Shown: one piece after another, positions 23,726 through 31,114 of the stretch
Position numbering within the stretch: the stretch's first letter is position 1
How the letters are laid out: every line of letters begins with the position of its first letter
DNA from: Stenotrophomonas sp. UBA7346
Lineage (GTDB): Bacteria; Pseudomonadota; Gammaproteobacteria; Xanthomonadales; Xanthomonadaceae
Length of the DNA: 35,970 bases
Direction: 5' to 3'
Assembly: GCA_002471015.1 (NCBI GenBank)
Contig: DKPB01000050.1
Span: 1-35,970 of the forward strand
The notes under the pieces: generated by a model
Database searches by the model: none
What the model saw: only the letters and a program-made list of their open reading frames with translations
What the model was told of the DNA's origin: nothing
Made by a program: the position numbers and the translations under genes

Positions 23726-24751
23726 TCAGTCCCAGCCTTCCAGGGCGAGCTTGCCGATGGTGCTGCCGGACTCCAGTTGCTGGTGGGCCTGGCGCAGGTG
23801 GCTGGCATTGATCCGGCCCAGACGCTGGCTGAGCGTGGTACGCAGCTCACCGGCATCAATCAGACTGGCGGCGCGGGTGAGGATGCGGTGCTGTTCGATC
23901 ATGTCCGCAGTGCGGAAGCGGGCGCGGGCGAACATGAACTCCCAGTGGATGCCGATGCACTTTGCCTTGTAGGGATCGCCGATCCGCAGCTCGCCGCGGG
24001 GTTCCACCACCAGGCCGACATGGCCTTGCGGCGCCAGCAGCTCGCCCAGCTGTTGCCAATAGCGGTCGGTGTCAGCCAGGTTCAGCGCCGCGTCCACCTG
24101 GGTGATGCCCAGCGCCTGCAGTTGCGGGGCCAGCGGCTGGCGATGGTCGATCACGTGCGCCGCACCCAGTTGCTGGCACCACTGCTGGCTTTCGCTGCGC
24201 GAGGCAGTGGCAACCACGGTGAAACCGGCATGCCGACCCAGCTGAATGGCCATGGAGCCCACGCCCCCGGCGCCACCGATGATCAACAGCACCTTGCCGG
24301 TGTTGCGGCGGCCGTCCAGTTGGTAAGGCATACGCTGGAACAGCAGCTCCCACGCGGTGAGCGTGGTCAGCGGCAGGGCGGCGGCCTCGGCGAAGTCCAA
24401 GGTGGTCGGCTTGCGCCCAACCAGGCGCTCGTCCACCAGTTGCTGCTGGGCATTGCAGCCCGGGCGGGTGACATCGCCGGCGTAATAGACCTCGTCGCCG
24501 ACCTCGAACGCCGTCACCTCAGGCCCCACCGCAATCACCACGCCAGCCGCGTCAAAGCCCAGTACACGGGGCGGGTTCTCTTCGCCAGCGCGCGGGCTGC
24601 GCAGCTTGGTATCCACCGGGTTCACCGACACGGCCTGGACCTGGACCAGCAGGTCCTGGCCCTGCGGGGCGGCCGGTGCATCGATCTGTACGTCCTCCAG
24701 CGCCAGTGGATCGTCGATGGAAAGGTAATGGCGCAGGCCGATCGCTTTCAT
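23726..24751 (-). CDS. Zinc-type alcohol dehydrogenase-like oxidoreductase (MDR superfamily)
   Basis: A 341-residue medium-chain dehydrogenase/reductase. The N-terminal GroES-like part has VSVNPVDTKLRSPRAGEENP, RVLGFDAAGVV and VGDEVYYAGD. The Rossmann part has VLLIIGGAGGVGSMAIQLGRHAG, a classic NADPH-binding AGGVGS loop. The cysteines and histidines that bind catalytic and structural zinc are absent, so despite the usual family name (zinc-binding alcohol dehydrogenase family) this is probably a zinc-free quinone- or enone-type reductase. The substrate is unknown. The longer frame to 24925 is not supported; ATG 24751 begins MKAIGLRHY, normal for the family. Confidence 0.9.
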   Translation of the reverse strand: MKAIGLRHYLSIDDPLALEDVQIDAPAAPQGQDLLVQVQAVSVNPVDTKLRSPRAGEENPPRVLGFDAAGVVIAVGPEVTAFEVGDEVYYAGDVTRPGCNAQQQLVDERLVGRKPTTLDFAEAAALPLTTLTAWELLFQRMPYQLDGRRNTGKVLLIIGGAGGVGSMAIQLGRHAGFTVVATASRSESQQWCQQLGAAHVIDHRQPLAPQLQALGITQVDAALNLADTDRYWQQLGELLAPQGHVGLVVEPRGELRIGDPYKAKCIGIHWEFMFARARFRTADMIEQHRILTRAASLIDAGELRTTLSQRLGRINASHLRQAHQQLESGSTIGKLALEGWD

Positions 24752-25133
24752 TCGGGAAAGTTCCGTAATAGTGGGGGCGGGTTGATAATACGCAGGCTTT
24801 GGTTCAGCTGGCGGTAACCGCAGTGCAATGCCTGTATTTTCGCGGTCTGCGCGGACAAAACTGACCGCACCGCAGCAAATCTCCGGCAGGCCTTGCCACG
24901 CTTGACTCTTGCGTCCTTTGATCAAGCTGTATACGGTGCGCCCAGCCGGACACGTAGAGGTCTGGTGGTCGCTTCAATTGTTATACGTGCGTTAACATCG
25001 TCTTCACGGCCCAGCGCATAATGTGAGCAGCGATGGCGTGAGGATTAACGGCCGTCTCTGAACGCGACGATTATCGCTGTGCTGGACCATGCCTCTACCG
25101 GTTTCATACCCCCGAAACAAGGAGCTGTATTTC
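24752..25133. other. 382-bp intergenic region upstream of the OmpA-like gene
   Basis: It separates the divergent oxidoreductase and ompA genes and should hold both promoters. For ompA, TTAACA (24992-24997) and CATAAT (25017-25022), 19 bases apart, are the best pair seen. GCGGT-A-ACCGC (24811-24821) is an 11-base palindrome on the oxidoreductase side. AAGGAG precedes the ompA start. No gene is evident. Confidence 0.5.
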
Positions 25134-26234
25134 ATGAACAAGAAGATCCTTACCGCCGCGCTGCTCGGTGGTCTGGCTTTCGCCCAGGCCGCTTCGGCCC
25201 AGGAATTCGACGACCGCTGGTACCTGACCGGTTCGGCCGGCTTCAACCTCCAGGACGGTGACCGTGGCACCAACGATGCCCCGTTCGCTACGCTGGGTCT
25301 GGGCAAGTTCATCAGCCCGAACTGGTCGCTGGACGGTGAACTGAACTATCAGAACCCGAACTTCGACAACAACCAGGACCAGAACTGGTCGCAGTACGGC
25401 GTTTCGCTGGACCTGCGTCGCCACTTCATCAAGGAAGGCCGCGGCTGGAACCCGTACCTGCTGGCCGGCCTGGGCTACCAGAAGTCGGAAGAAGAGTACC
25501 TGTCCGGCGCTGAGCTGAAGGACCGCAAGGACGGCAACCTGGCCGCCAAGGTCGGTGTCGGTCTGCAGACCACCTTCGAAAAGCGCGTCGCCGTGCGTGC
25601 CGAACTGGCCTACCGTGCTGACTTCGACGACCAGAGCATCGCTCCGGCCCAGGCTCGTAACGAGCAGGATTGGTTCGGCGACGTGCTGGCTTCGGTCGGC
25701 GTCGTGATCCCGCTGGGCCCGGCCCCGGTTGCTGCTGTTGCTCCGGCACCGGCTCCGGTTGCTCCGAGCTGCGCAGACTTGGATGACGACGGTGACGGCG
25801 TCAACAACTGCGACGACAAGTGCCCGAACTCGCAGCCGGGTCAGACCATCGGTCCGGACGGTTGCCCGGTGCCGGTCTCGATCGATCTGAAGGGCGTGAA
25901 CTTCGACTTCGACAAGGCCACCCTGCGTCCGGACGCCGTGTCGATCCTGAGCGAAGCCACCGAGATCCTGAAGCGTTACCCGGATCTGCGCGTTGAAGTT
26001 GCCGGTCACACCGACTCGAAGGGTACCGACGCTTACAACCAGAAGCTGTCCGAGCGTCGCGCCAAGGCTGTGTACGACTACCTGACCACCAATGGTGTGT
26101 CGGCTGCTCGTCTGCAGGGCCCGATCGGCTACGGCGAGAGCCGTCCGATTGCTCCGAACACCAATGCTGATGGTTCGGACAACCCGGAAGGTCGCGCAAA
26201 GAACCGCCGCACCGAACTGAACGTCCAGAACTGA
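25134..26234 (+). CDS. OmpA family outer membrane protein (OprF-like, with TSP3 linker)
   Basis: A 366-residue porin-like structural protein. A signal peptide (MNKKILTAALLGGLAFAQAASA, in two parts) is followed by an N-terminal beta-barrel (about 25-195) beginning QEFDDRWYLTGSAGFN. A proline/alanine linker (APVAAVAPAPAPVAPS) leads to an acidic thrombospondin type 3-like calcium motif with four cysteines (SCADLDDDGDGVNNCDDKCP). The C-terminal OmpA domain (about 255-366), with NFDFDKATLRPDA and VEVAGHTDSKGTDAYNQKLS, binds peptidoglycan. It tethers the outer membrane to the wall. Codon choice is strongly biased and the ribosome-binding site AAGGAG is good, which fits very high expression. The ATG at 25134 gives the signal peptide; the frame from 25089 does not. 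Confidence 0.96.
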   Translation: MNKKILTAALLGGLAFAQAASAQEFDDRWYLTGSAGFNLQDGDRGTNDAPFATLGLGKFISPNWSLDGELNYQNPNFDNNQDQNWSQYGVSLDLRRHFIKEGRGWNPYLLAGLGYQKSEEEYLSGAELKDRKDGNLAAKVGVGLQTTFEKRVAVRAELAYRADFDDQSIAPAQARNEQDWFGDVLASVGVVIPLGPAPVAAVAPAPAPVAPSCADLDDDGDGVNNCDDKCPNSQPGQTIGPDGCPVPVSIDLKGVNFDFDKATLRPDAVSILSEATEILKRYPDLRVEVAGHTDSKGTDAYNQKLSERRAKAVYDYLTTNGVSAARLQGPIGYGESRPIAPNTNADGSDNPEGRAKNRRTELNVQN

Positions 26235-26257
26235 TCGGACGCTTCGGTTGATACAAG

Positions 26258-26285
26258 ACAAGGCCCGGCTTCTGCCGGGCCTTGT
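26258..26285 (+). terminator. Hairpin terminator after the OmpA-like gene
   Basis: ACAAGGCCCGGC (26258-26269) pairs perfectly with GCCGGGCCTTGT (26274-26285) around TTCT. It starts 24 bases after the stop. The T-run is within the stem (CTTGTTG) and short, but the stem is strong. Confidence 0.75.
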
Positions 26286-26410
26286 TGCATCTGCAAGGGC
26301 GATGTTCCTGACAAATACGCGATGAATTCGCTTTTACCTGCGTATGGCGGTTGAAAGCACCGCGGCCGCTGCCTACACTCGCCGCGTCATCTCTTTGAAT
26401 GGAAATCCGG

Positions 26411-26908
26411 ATGCTGCGTATTGCCCTGGCTGGTTTTGTCGCGATGGCGTTGACGCCTGCCGCCTACGCCGCAGTGGATTGCTCGGCCGCCTCGGTGGTA
26501 CCGCCGGCACCGCTGCCGGCCACGGTCATCGCGCCGGTGGCATCGGAGCTGTACGTGCGTCCGGGTCAGCTGGGCATGCCGTCCGGCGTGTTGAGCACCG
26601 GCGGCGAAGAACAGTCGTTGGATCGCGTGCTGATGCGCCTGCGCGTTGAGAGCTGCAACAACGTTGCCAGCGCCATGCCGGCCCGTCCTGCGATCAATGC
26701 CAACGACCCGGCGGCCTACAAGCCGCAGACCGAGTTCGACAACACTCCCTGGCGTTTTGACATGAGCCAGAACGGCAAGCGCATGACCGCCGAAGAATTC
26801 GATGCCTGGATGAAGGCCCGCGGCGTGCGTGTGGTGAAGGCACGCCCGGCACCGGCCGAGGCCGTTGCGGCACCGGCTGCCGACCAGCCGGCAACCGAGG
26901 TCAAGTAA
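26411..26908 (+). CDS. Exported hypothetical protein with C-terminal FDAWMKA module
   Basis: A 165-residue protein with a signal peptide (MLRIALAGFVAMALTPAAYA, cleavage about residue 20), a low-complexity proline/alanine stretch (25-45) and a C-terminal module at about 113-147 containing WRFDM, RMTAEEFDAWMKARGVRVVK and PAPA. Two cysteines (24 and 82) could form a periplasmic disulfide. The same module closes the small lipoprotein-like gene at 27858, so the two are paralogues over that part. I do not recognise a function; export to the periplasm is inferred from the signal peptide. The ATG at 26411 is chosen over 26399 because it follows GGAAAT at good spacing and starts the signal peptide cleanly. 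Confidence 0.8.
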   Translation: MLRIALAGFVAMALTPAAYAAVDCSAASVVPPAPLPATVIAPVASELYVRPGQLGMPSGVLSTGGEEQSLDRVLMRLRVESCNNVASAMPARPAINANDPAAYKPQTEFDNTPWRFDMSQNGKRMTAEEFDAWMKARGVRVVKARPAPAEAVAAPAADQPATEVK

Positions 26909-26931
26909 GGCGGCACTGGCCGCATCCGACG

Positions 26932-27756
26932 ATGGCCTCGCGCAAGCCCCCGCATTACCCGCACGCCCGCCGCGTTGAACCCGGCGGGCGTTTGCTTTCT
27001 CGCCCCGTCGCGCGCGCTGCCGGCAAGGCGGCGCCAGCGGGCGTGCGCCATGGCCTGGCAAGGGTGCTGTCCAAGGCCGGTGTGTGCTCGCGCAGCGAGG
27101 CCACACGGCGGGTGCTGGACGGCCGCGTCAGCGTGGATGGCAGGGTGGTGCGTGACCCGGAGTTTCCGGTGGTGAGCGGGCGCCAGCAGGTGATGCTGGA
27201 TGGGCAGCCGCTGCAGGCCGAGCGCCGGGTCTATCTGGCCTTGAACAAGCCGCGAGGGCTGGTCACAACAGCGCAGGACGAACGCGGCCGCGACACCGTG
27301 TACCAATGCTTCGCAGACGCGGATTTCGGGTGGATAGCCCCGGTTGGGCGGCTGGACAAGGCCAGCGAAGGCCTGCTGTTCTTCAGCAATGACCCGGAAT
27401 GGGCTGCACGCCTGACCAACCCGGACAGCGGTCCACTGAAGACCTATCACGTGCAGGTCGATGCCGTGCCCGACGCCGCGCAGCTGCGGCGCATGCAACA
27501 GGGCATCGAGGACGAAGGCGAGTATCTGGCCGCCTATGCAGTGCAACTGCTGCGCCACGGCGAGCGCACGGCCTGGCTGGAGGTGGTGCTGGATGAGGGC
27601 CGCAACCGGCATATCCGGCGCCTGCTCAAGGCCTTGGGGCTGGAGGTGCTGCGCCTGATGCGGGTGGCGATCGGTCCTGTGCCGCTGGGGGAATTGGCGA
27701 AAGGGCAGTGGCGTGAGCTCAGCCCTGCAGAACTGAATGCGCTGGAGGCGCGTTGA
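26932..27756 (+). CDS. RsuA/RluB/RluE/RluF-family pseudouridine synthase
   Basis: A 274-residue enzyme. After a basic, disordered-looking N-terminus (1-40) there is an S4 RNA-binding domain (about 42-90: LARVLSKAGVCSRSEATRRV and LDGRVSVDG). The catalytic domain contains YLALNKPRGLVTT, the active-site motif GRLDKASEGLLFFSND with the essential aspartate, KTYHVQVD and LDEGRNRHIRRLLKALG. It isomerises a specific uridine in rRNA; which position cannot be told, though the S4 domain favours RluB/RluF-type 23S modification. The gene starts 23 bases after the exported-protein gene, so the two may be co-transcribed. No strong ribosome-binding site precedes ATG 26932; a GTG at 27040 is an alternative. 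Confidence 0.88.
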   Translation: MASRKPPHYPHARRVEPGGRLLSRPVARAAGKAAPAGVRHGLARVLSKAGVCSRSEATRRVLDGRVSVDGRVVRDPEFPVVSGRQQVMLDGQPLQAERRVYLALNKPRGLVTTAQDERGRDTVYQCFADADFGWIAPVGRLDKASEGLLFFSNDPEWAARLTNPDSGPLKTYHVQVDAVPDAAQLRRMQQGIEDEGEYLAAYAVQLLRHGERTAWLEVVLDEGRNRHIRRLLKALGLEVLRLMRVAIGPVPLGELAKGQWRELSPAELNALEAR

Positions 27757-27777
27757 ATCGGGGTTGAAGAGTTTAAT

Positions 27778-27806
27778 TTCAATAAATTCAATGGAATGGG
27801 TATATT
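27778..27806 (+). promoter_or_regulatory. Candidate promoter for the small lipoprotein-like gene
   Basis: TTCAAT (27778-27783) and TATATT (27801-27806) are 17 bases apart in an AT-rich patch that stands out from the GC-rich surroundings, about 50 bases before the ATG. Confidence 0.4.
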
Positions 27807-27828
27807 TGTTGTAGCGTTGGATTAGACT

Positions 27829-27853
27829 GTGGCCCTAACTTCCAAGAGGCCAC
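27829..27853 (+). promoter_or_regulatory. Hairpin overlapping the ribosome-binding site
   Basis: GTGGCC (27829-27834) pairs with GGCCAC (27848-27853). The second arm includes the GG of the only Shine-Dalgarno-like sequence (AGAGG, 27845-27849) of the gene starting at 27858. The stem is only 6 bp, so the effect is uncertain. Confidence 0.35.
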
Positions 27854-27857
27854 GTCC

Positions 27858-28157
27858 ATGCATGCTTTTTTCCGCGTCTCCGCTATCGCCTTGATGCTCG
27901 GCATGGTTACGGCTGCGGCCGGGTGCGCGAGCTCGGGCAAGACTGCCGCCAAGGCCGAGGAGTTGCCGGTGATCGTCACCGTCCCGGCGGCACCGACGGC
28001 CGAGAAGGATGCGCTGGGTAATTACCGTTTCCTGATGCAGGAAGGCGAGAACAGGATGAGTGCGGATCAGTTCGACGCCTGGATGAAGGCCAATGGCATC
28101 CGTGTGGCCAAGGGCGCACCGGCGCCAGCCGCAGCGCCGGAAGCGGCGAAGAACTGA
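27858..28157 (+). CDS. Small exported or lipoprotein-like protein with C-terminal FDAWMKA module
   Basis: A 99-residue protein. The N-terminus MHAFFRVSAIALMLGMVTAA followed by AGC (Cys23) resembles a lipoprotein signal, though the residue three before the cysteine is alanine rather than leucine, so the lipobox is imperfect. After a short alanine/proline-rich linker, residues 56-90 contain YRFLM, RMSADQFDAWMKANGIRVAK and PAPA, matching the C-terminal module of the protein at 26411. Function unknown. The gene has its own AT-rich upstream region with a possible promoter and a short hairpin over the ribosome-binding site. A SMAG pair and a strong terminator follow. Confidence 0.78.
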   Translation: MHAFFRVSAIALMLGMVTAAAGCASSGKTAAKAEELPVIVTVPAAPTAEKDALGNYRFLMQEGENRMSADQFDAWMKANGIRVAKGAPAPAAAPEAAKN

Positions 28158-28170
28158 GCGAACAATACAT

Positions 28171-28238
28171 GCAGTGCCGAGCCATGCTCGGCTGAGGCTT
28201 CACCGGCAAGGCCACTGCCGAGCATGGCTCGGCACTAC
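28171..28238. repeat. Inverted SMAG/REP pair
   Basis: A forward copy at 28171-28193 (GTAG changed to GCAG, final base changed) and a reverse copy at 28216-28238 flank the linker GAGGCTTCACCGGCAAGGCC, almost the same linker as in the pair at 4120-4188. Such inverted pairs are the usual REP doublet. It starts 13 bases after the small lipoprotein-like gene. Confidence 0.92.
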
Positions 28239-28242
28239 AAAC

Positions 28243-28270
28243 AGAACAGGCGCCCAAGGGCGCCTGTTCT
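28243..28270. terminator. Bidirectional terminator between convergent genes
   Basis: AGAACAGGCGCCC (28243-28255) pairs perfectly with GGGCGCCTGTTCT (28258-28270). It lies between the plus-strand small gene and the minus-strand kbl stop, so it can serve both. Confidence 0.75.
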
Positions 28271-28295
28271 GCTTTCAAACCAAGGGCAATCCGCC

Positions 28296-29510
28296 TCAGC
28301 CCTTGATCACACCCAATTCCAGACCAATCCGGGTGAAAGCATCGATCGCGCGGTCCAGGTGGGCGCGGCTGTGTGCGGCGCTGATCTGGGTGCGGATCCG
28401 GGCCTGGCCCTTGGGCACCACCGGGAAGAAGAAGCCAATGGCGTAGATGCCTTCTTCCAGCAGTCGCTGGGCGAACTTCTGTGCCAGCGGTGCGTCGTAC
28501 AGCATCACCGGGCTGATCGGGTGCACGCCCGGCTTCACGTCGAAGCCGGCGGCAGTCATCTTCTCGCGGAAGTAAGTGGTGTTCTCGCGCAGCGTTTCAC
28601 GCAGGTCATCGGCGGCAGCCAGCATCTCGAACGCCTTGATGCCGGCAGCCACCACATGCGGCGGCAGTGAGTTGGAGAACAGGTAGGGGCGTGAGCGCTG
28701 ACGCAGCAGTTCCACCACCTCCGCGCTGGCGCAGGTGAAGCCGCCCAGTGCGCCGCCCATGGCCTTGCCCAGGGTGCCGGTGATGATGTCGATCTTGTCG
28801 AGCACGCCCTTCACTTCGGCCGAGCCGCGGCCGGTCGCGCCAAGGAAGCCGGTGGCGTGGCATTCGTCGATGTGCACCAGCGCGTTGTACTTCTTCGCCA
28901 AGGCGGTGATTTCATCCAGCGGGGCGATGAAGCCGTCCATGGAGAACACGCCGTCGGTGGTGATCAGCTTGGTCTTGCAGCCGGCCGCATCGGCGGCCTG
29001 CAGCTGCGCTTCCAGGTCGGCCATGTCGCAGTTGGCATAGCGGAAGCGCTTGGCCTTGCACAGGCGCACGCCATCGATGATGGAGGCGTGGTTGAGCGCG
29101 TCGGAGATGATGGCATCGTTCTCGCCCAGCAGCGGCTCGAACAGGCCGCCGTTGGCATCGAAGCAGGCGGCATAGAGGATGGTGTCGTCCTTGCCGAAGA
29201 AGTCGGCAATCTGCTTCTCCAACTGCTTGTGCAGGTCCTGGGTGCCGCAGATGAAGCGCACCGAGGCCATGCCGAAACCATGCGTGTCCAGCGCGTCCTT
29301 GGCGGCCTGGATCAGGTCCGGGTGGTCGGCCAGGCCCAGGTAGTTGTTGGCGCAGAAATTCAGCACCGTGCGGCCGTCGTCCAGGGTGATCTCGGCCGAC
29401 TGCGGGCTGGTGATGATGCGTTCGGACTTGAACAGCCCCTGTGCACGGATGGCGTCCAGTTCCTCGGCGTAGTGCCGGGTCAGCGGGGAGGTGTTCGCGG
29501 TAACGGTCAT
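28296..29510 (-). CDS. kbl: Glycine C-acetyltransferase (2-amino-3-ketobutyrate CoA ligase)
   Basis: A 404-residue PLP enzyme of the alpha-oxoamine synthase family. HIDECHATG (213-221) carries the aspartate and histidine that contact PLP, and GTLGKAMGGALGGF carries the PLP lysine K249. NFCANNYLGLADHP and the C-terminal FFFPVVPKGQARIRTQISAA are diagnostic for Kbl within the family. It cleaves 2-amino-3-ketobutyrate with CoA to glycine and acetyl-CoA, the second step of threonine breakdown. Length is close to E. coli Kbl (398). No threonine dehydrogenase gene is adjacent. It is a single minus-strand gene, divergent from the porin-sulfate operon with a 164-base gap. Confidence 0.95.
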   Translation of the reverse strand: MTVTANTSPLTRHYAEELDAIRAQGLFKSERIITSPQSAEITLDDGRTVLNFCANNYLGLADHPDLIQAAKDALDTHGFGMASVRFICGTQDLHKQLEKQIADFFGKDDTILYAACFDANGGLFEPLLGENDAIISDALNHASIIDGVRLCKAKRFRYANCDMADLEAQLQAADAAGCKTKLITTDGVFSMDGFIAPLDEITALAKKYNALVHIDECHATGFLGATGRGSAEVKGVLDKIDIITGTLGKAMGGALGGFTCASAEVVELLRQRSRPYLFSNSLPPHVVAAGIKAFEMLAAADDLRETLRENTTYFREKMTAAGFDVKPGVHPISPVMLYDAPLAQKFAQRLLEEGIYAIGFFFPVVPKGQARIRTQISAAHSRAHLDRAIDAFTRIGLELGVIKG

Positions 29511-29674
29511 GGCGGGGTCTTGCGGTGGAGAGGAACGCCGATTTTAGCCGTCTGCGCGCATGGGCGCCGTCTTCATGCGCAAAGGCTATAAGCGCCGTGG
29601 CCTAAGTCATTTCTCGGTAACGGGTGTGCACCTGCAGCATCGTCAGCACCCCCAACCTCCAACAGGAGACGCCG

Positions 29675-31102
29675 ATGACCGCCACACGCCCCCCATTCAC
29701 CCTGCCGACCAGGAAGCTGTTGTCCCTCAGCCTGGCCCTGGCGGCGTGTGCGGCGGGCGCATCGGCGCAGGCGCAGCAGTTGACGGTTGAGCAGCTGCAG
29801 GAGCGCCTGCAGCGGCTCGAACGGCTGGCGGGTGTCAGCGATGGTTCGACCGAAGGCGTAGGCTTGGCTGATCTGGACCAGCGCCTGCGCATTCTGGAAC
29901 GTCGCCTGGAGCTGCAGGAAGAAGAACGCGTCGCCGCCGCCAAGAGTGCGCCGAAGATCGCCATCGACCAGAAGGGCGCCTCCTTCAAATCCGGCGACGG
30001 CAACTACGAGCTGAAGCTGCGCGGCCTGCTGCAGGGCGATGCCCGCGTGTTCCTGGGCGGTGATGCCAACCAGAACGACACCTTCCTGCTGCGCACGGCG
30101 CGGCCCACCCTGGAAGGCTCGCTGGGCAAACTGGTGGCCTACCGCTTCACCCCGGAATTTGCCGGCGACAGCGCCAGCATCGTCGATGCGTATGCCGATC
30201 TGCGTTTCGATCCGGCCTATACGGTGCGGGTGGGCAAGTTCACCTCACCGGTCGGGCTGGAACGCCTGCAGTCGTCCTCGGCGTTGACCGACGTGGAGCG
30301 CGCGCTGCCCAGCGAACTGGCCCCCAACCGCGACCTTGGCGTGCAGCTGCAGGGCGAGGTGGCCAAGGGCAGGTTCAGCTATGCGCTGGGCGTGTTCAAC
30401 GGCACCGTTGATGGCCGCGACGCCATCACCAGCAACCCGGACGATGATTTCGAGTACGCCGGGCGGCTGTTCTTCGAGCCGCTCAAGGGCAGTGACAGCG
30501 CCTGGGCAGGCCTGGGCTTCGGCCTGGGTGCCAGTACCGGCGAGAAGCATGGCAGCGGCAGCAACTTCCTGCCGCGTTACCGCACGCCGGGGCAGGCCAC
30601 GTTCTTCAGCTACCGCAGCGCGGTGGTTGCCGATGGCGAGCACCGCCGCTGGTCGCCGCAGGCCTGGTTCTATCACAACGGCCTGGGCCTGCAGGGCGAA
30701 TACATCGCCTCGCAACAGGAGGTGGCGCGCGATGGCCTGCGCAAGCGGCTGGACAACCATGCCTGGCAGGCAACGGCCAGCTACGTGCTGACCGGCGAGG
30801 ACGCCAGCTATCGCGGCGTCACCCCGTCGCGCCCATTGGGCAGCAACGGCGGGCTGGGTGCGTTCGAGCTGACCGCACGTTACGGCGAGCTGCAGATAGA
30901 CGATGCCGCCTTCCCGTTCTATGCCGACCCGACGGTGTCGGCCGCGCAGATCCGGTCGTGGACGGTAGGTGCCAACTGGTACCTCACCGCCAACCTGAAA
31001 CTGGCGACCAACTACCTGCACAGCAGTTTTGACGCGGCTTCCGGTGGCGCGAAGTTGCCTGACGAAAAAGCCCTTTTCTCGCGCCTGCAAGTTTCCTTCT
31101 GA
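29675..31102 (+). CDS. OprP/OprO-family outer membrane porin, in a sulfate-transport context
   Basis: A 475-residue outer-membrane porin. A signal peptide (about 1-33, ending SAQA) is followed by a predicted coiled coil (34-85: VEQLQERLQRLERLAG, LDQRLRILERRLELQEEE), which trimeric OprP-type porins have at the N-terminus. The barrel follows with LRTARPTLEGSLGKLVAYRF, VDAYADLRFDPAYTVRVGKF and TSPVGLERLQSSS, and ends in the aromatic residue of LQVSF. Family members are phosphate- or polyphosphate-selective. Here the gene is followed after 12 bases by sbp-cysTWA, so sulfate uptake is a more likely role. ATG 29675 has CAGGAGAC upstream. The selectivity residues cannot be judged by eye. Confidence 0.88.
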   Translation: MTATRPPFTLPTRKLLSLSLALAACAAGASAQAQQLTVEQLQERLQRLERLAGVSDGSTEGVGLADLDQRLRILERRLELQEEERVAAAKSAPKIAIDQKGASFKSGDGNYELKLRGLLQGDARVFLGGDANQNDTFLLRTARPTLEGSLGKLVAYRFTPEFAGDSASIVDAYADLRFDPAYTVRVGKFTSPVGLERLQSSSALTDVERALPSELAPNRDLGVQLQGEVAKGRFSYALGVFNGTVDGRDAITSNPDDDFEYAGRLFFEPLKGSDSAWAGLGFGLGASTGEKHGSGSNFLPRYRTPGQATFFSYRSAVVADGEHRRWSPQAWFYHNGLGLQGEYIASQQEVARDGLRKRLDNHAWQATASYVLTGEDASYRGVTPSRPLGSNGGLGAFELTARYGELQIDDAAFPFYADPTVSAAQIRSWTVGANWYLTANLKLATNYLHSSFDAASGGAKLPDEKALFSRLQVSF

Positions 31103-31114
31103 CGGAGAGCCCTG

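Noticed and set aside
23265..23972. 235-codon plus-strand frame across the YczE-type and oxidoreductase genes
   Set aside because: It crosses two minus-strand genes with clear family motifs; serine/arginine-rich shadow.
24902..24935. TTGACT and TATACG upstream of the OmpA-like gene as a promoter
   Set aside because: The spacer is 22 bases, too long for a sigma-70 promoter; the TTAACA/CATAAT pair nearer the gene is a better, though weak, candidate.
25104..26261. 385-codon minus-strand frame opposite the OmpA-like gene
   Set aside because: Antisense shadow of a strongly codon-biased gene.
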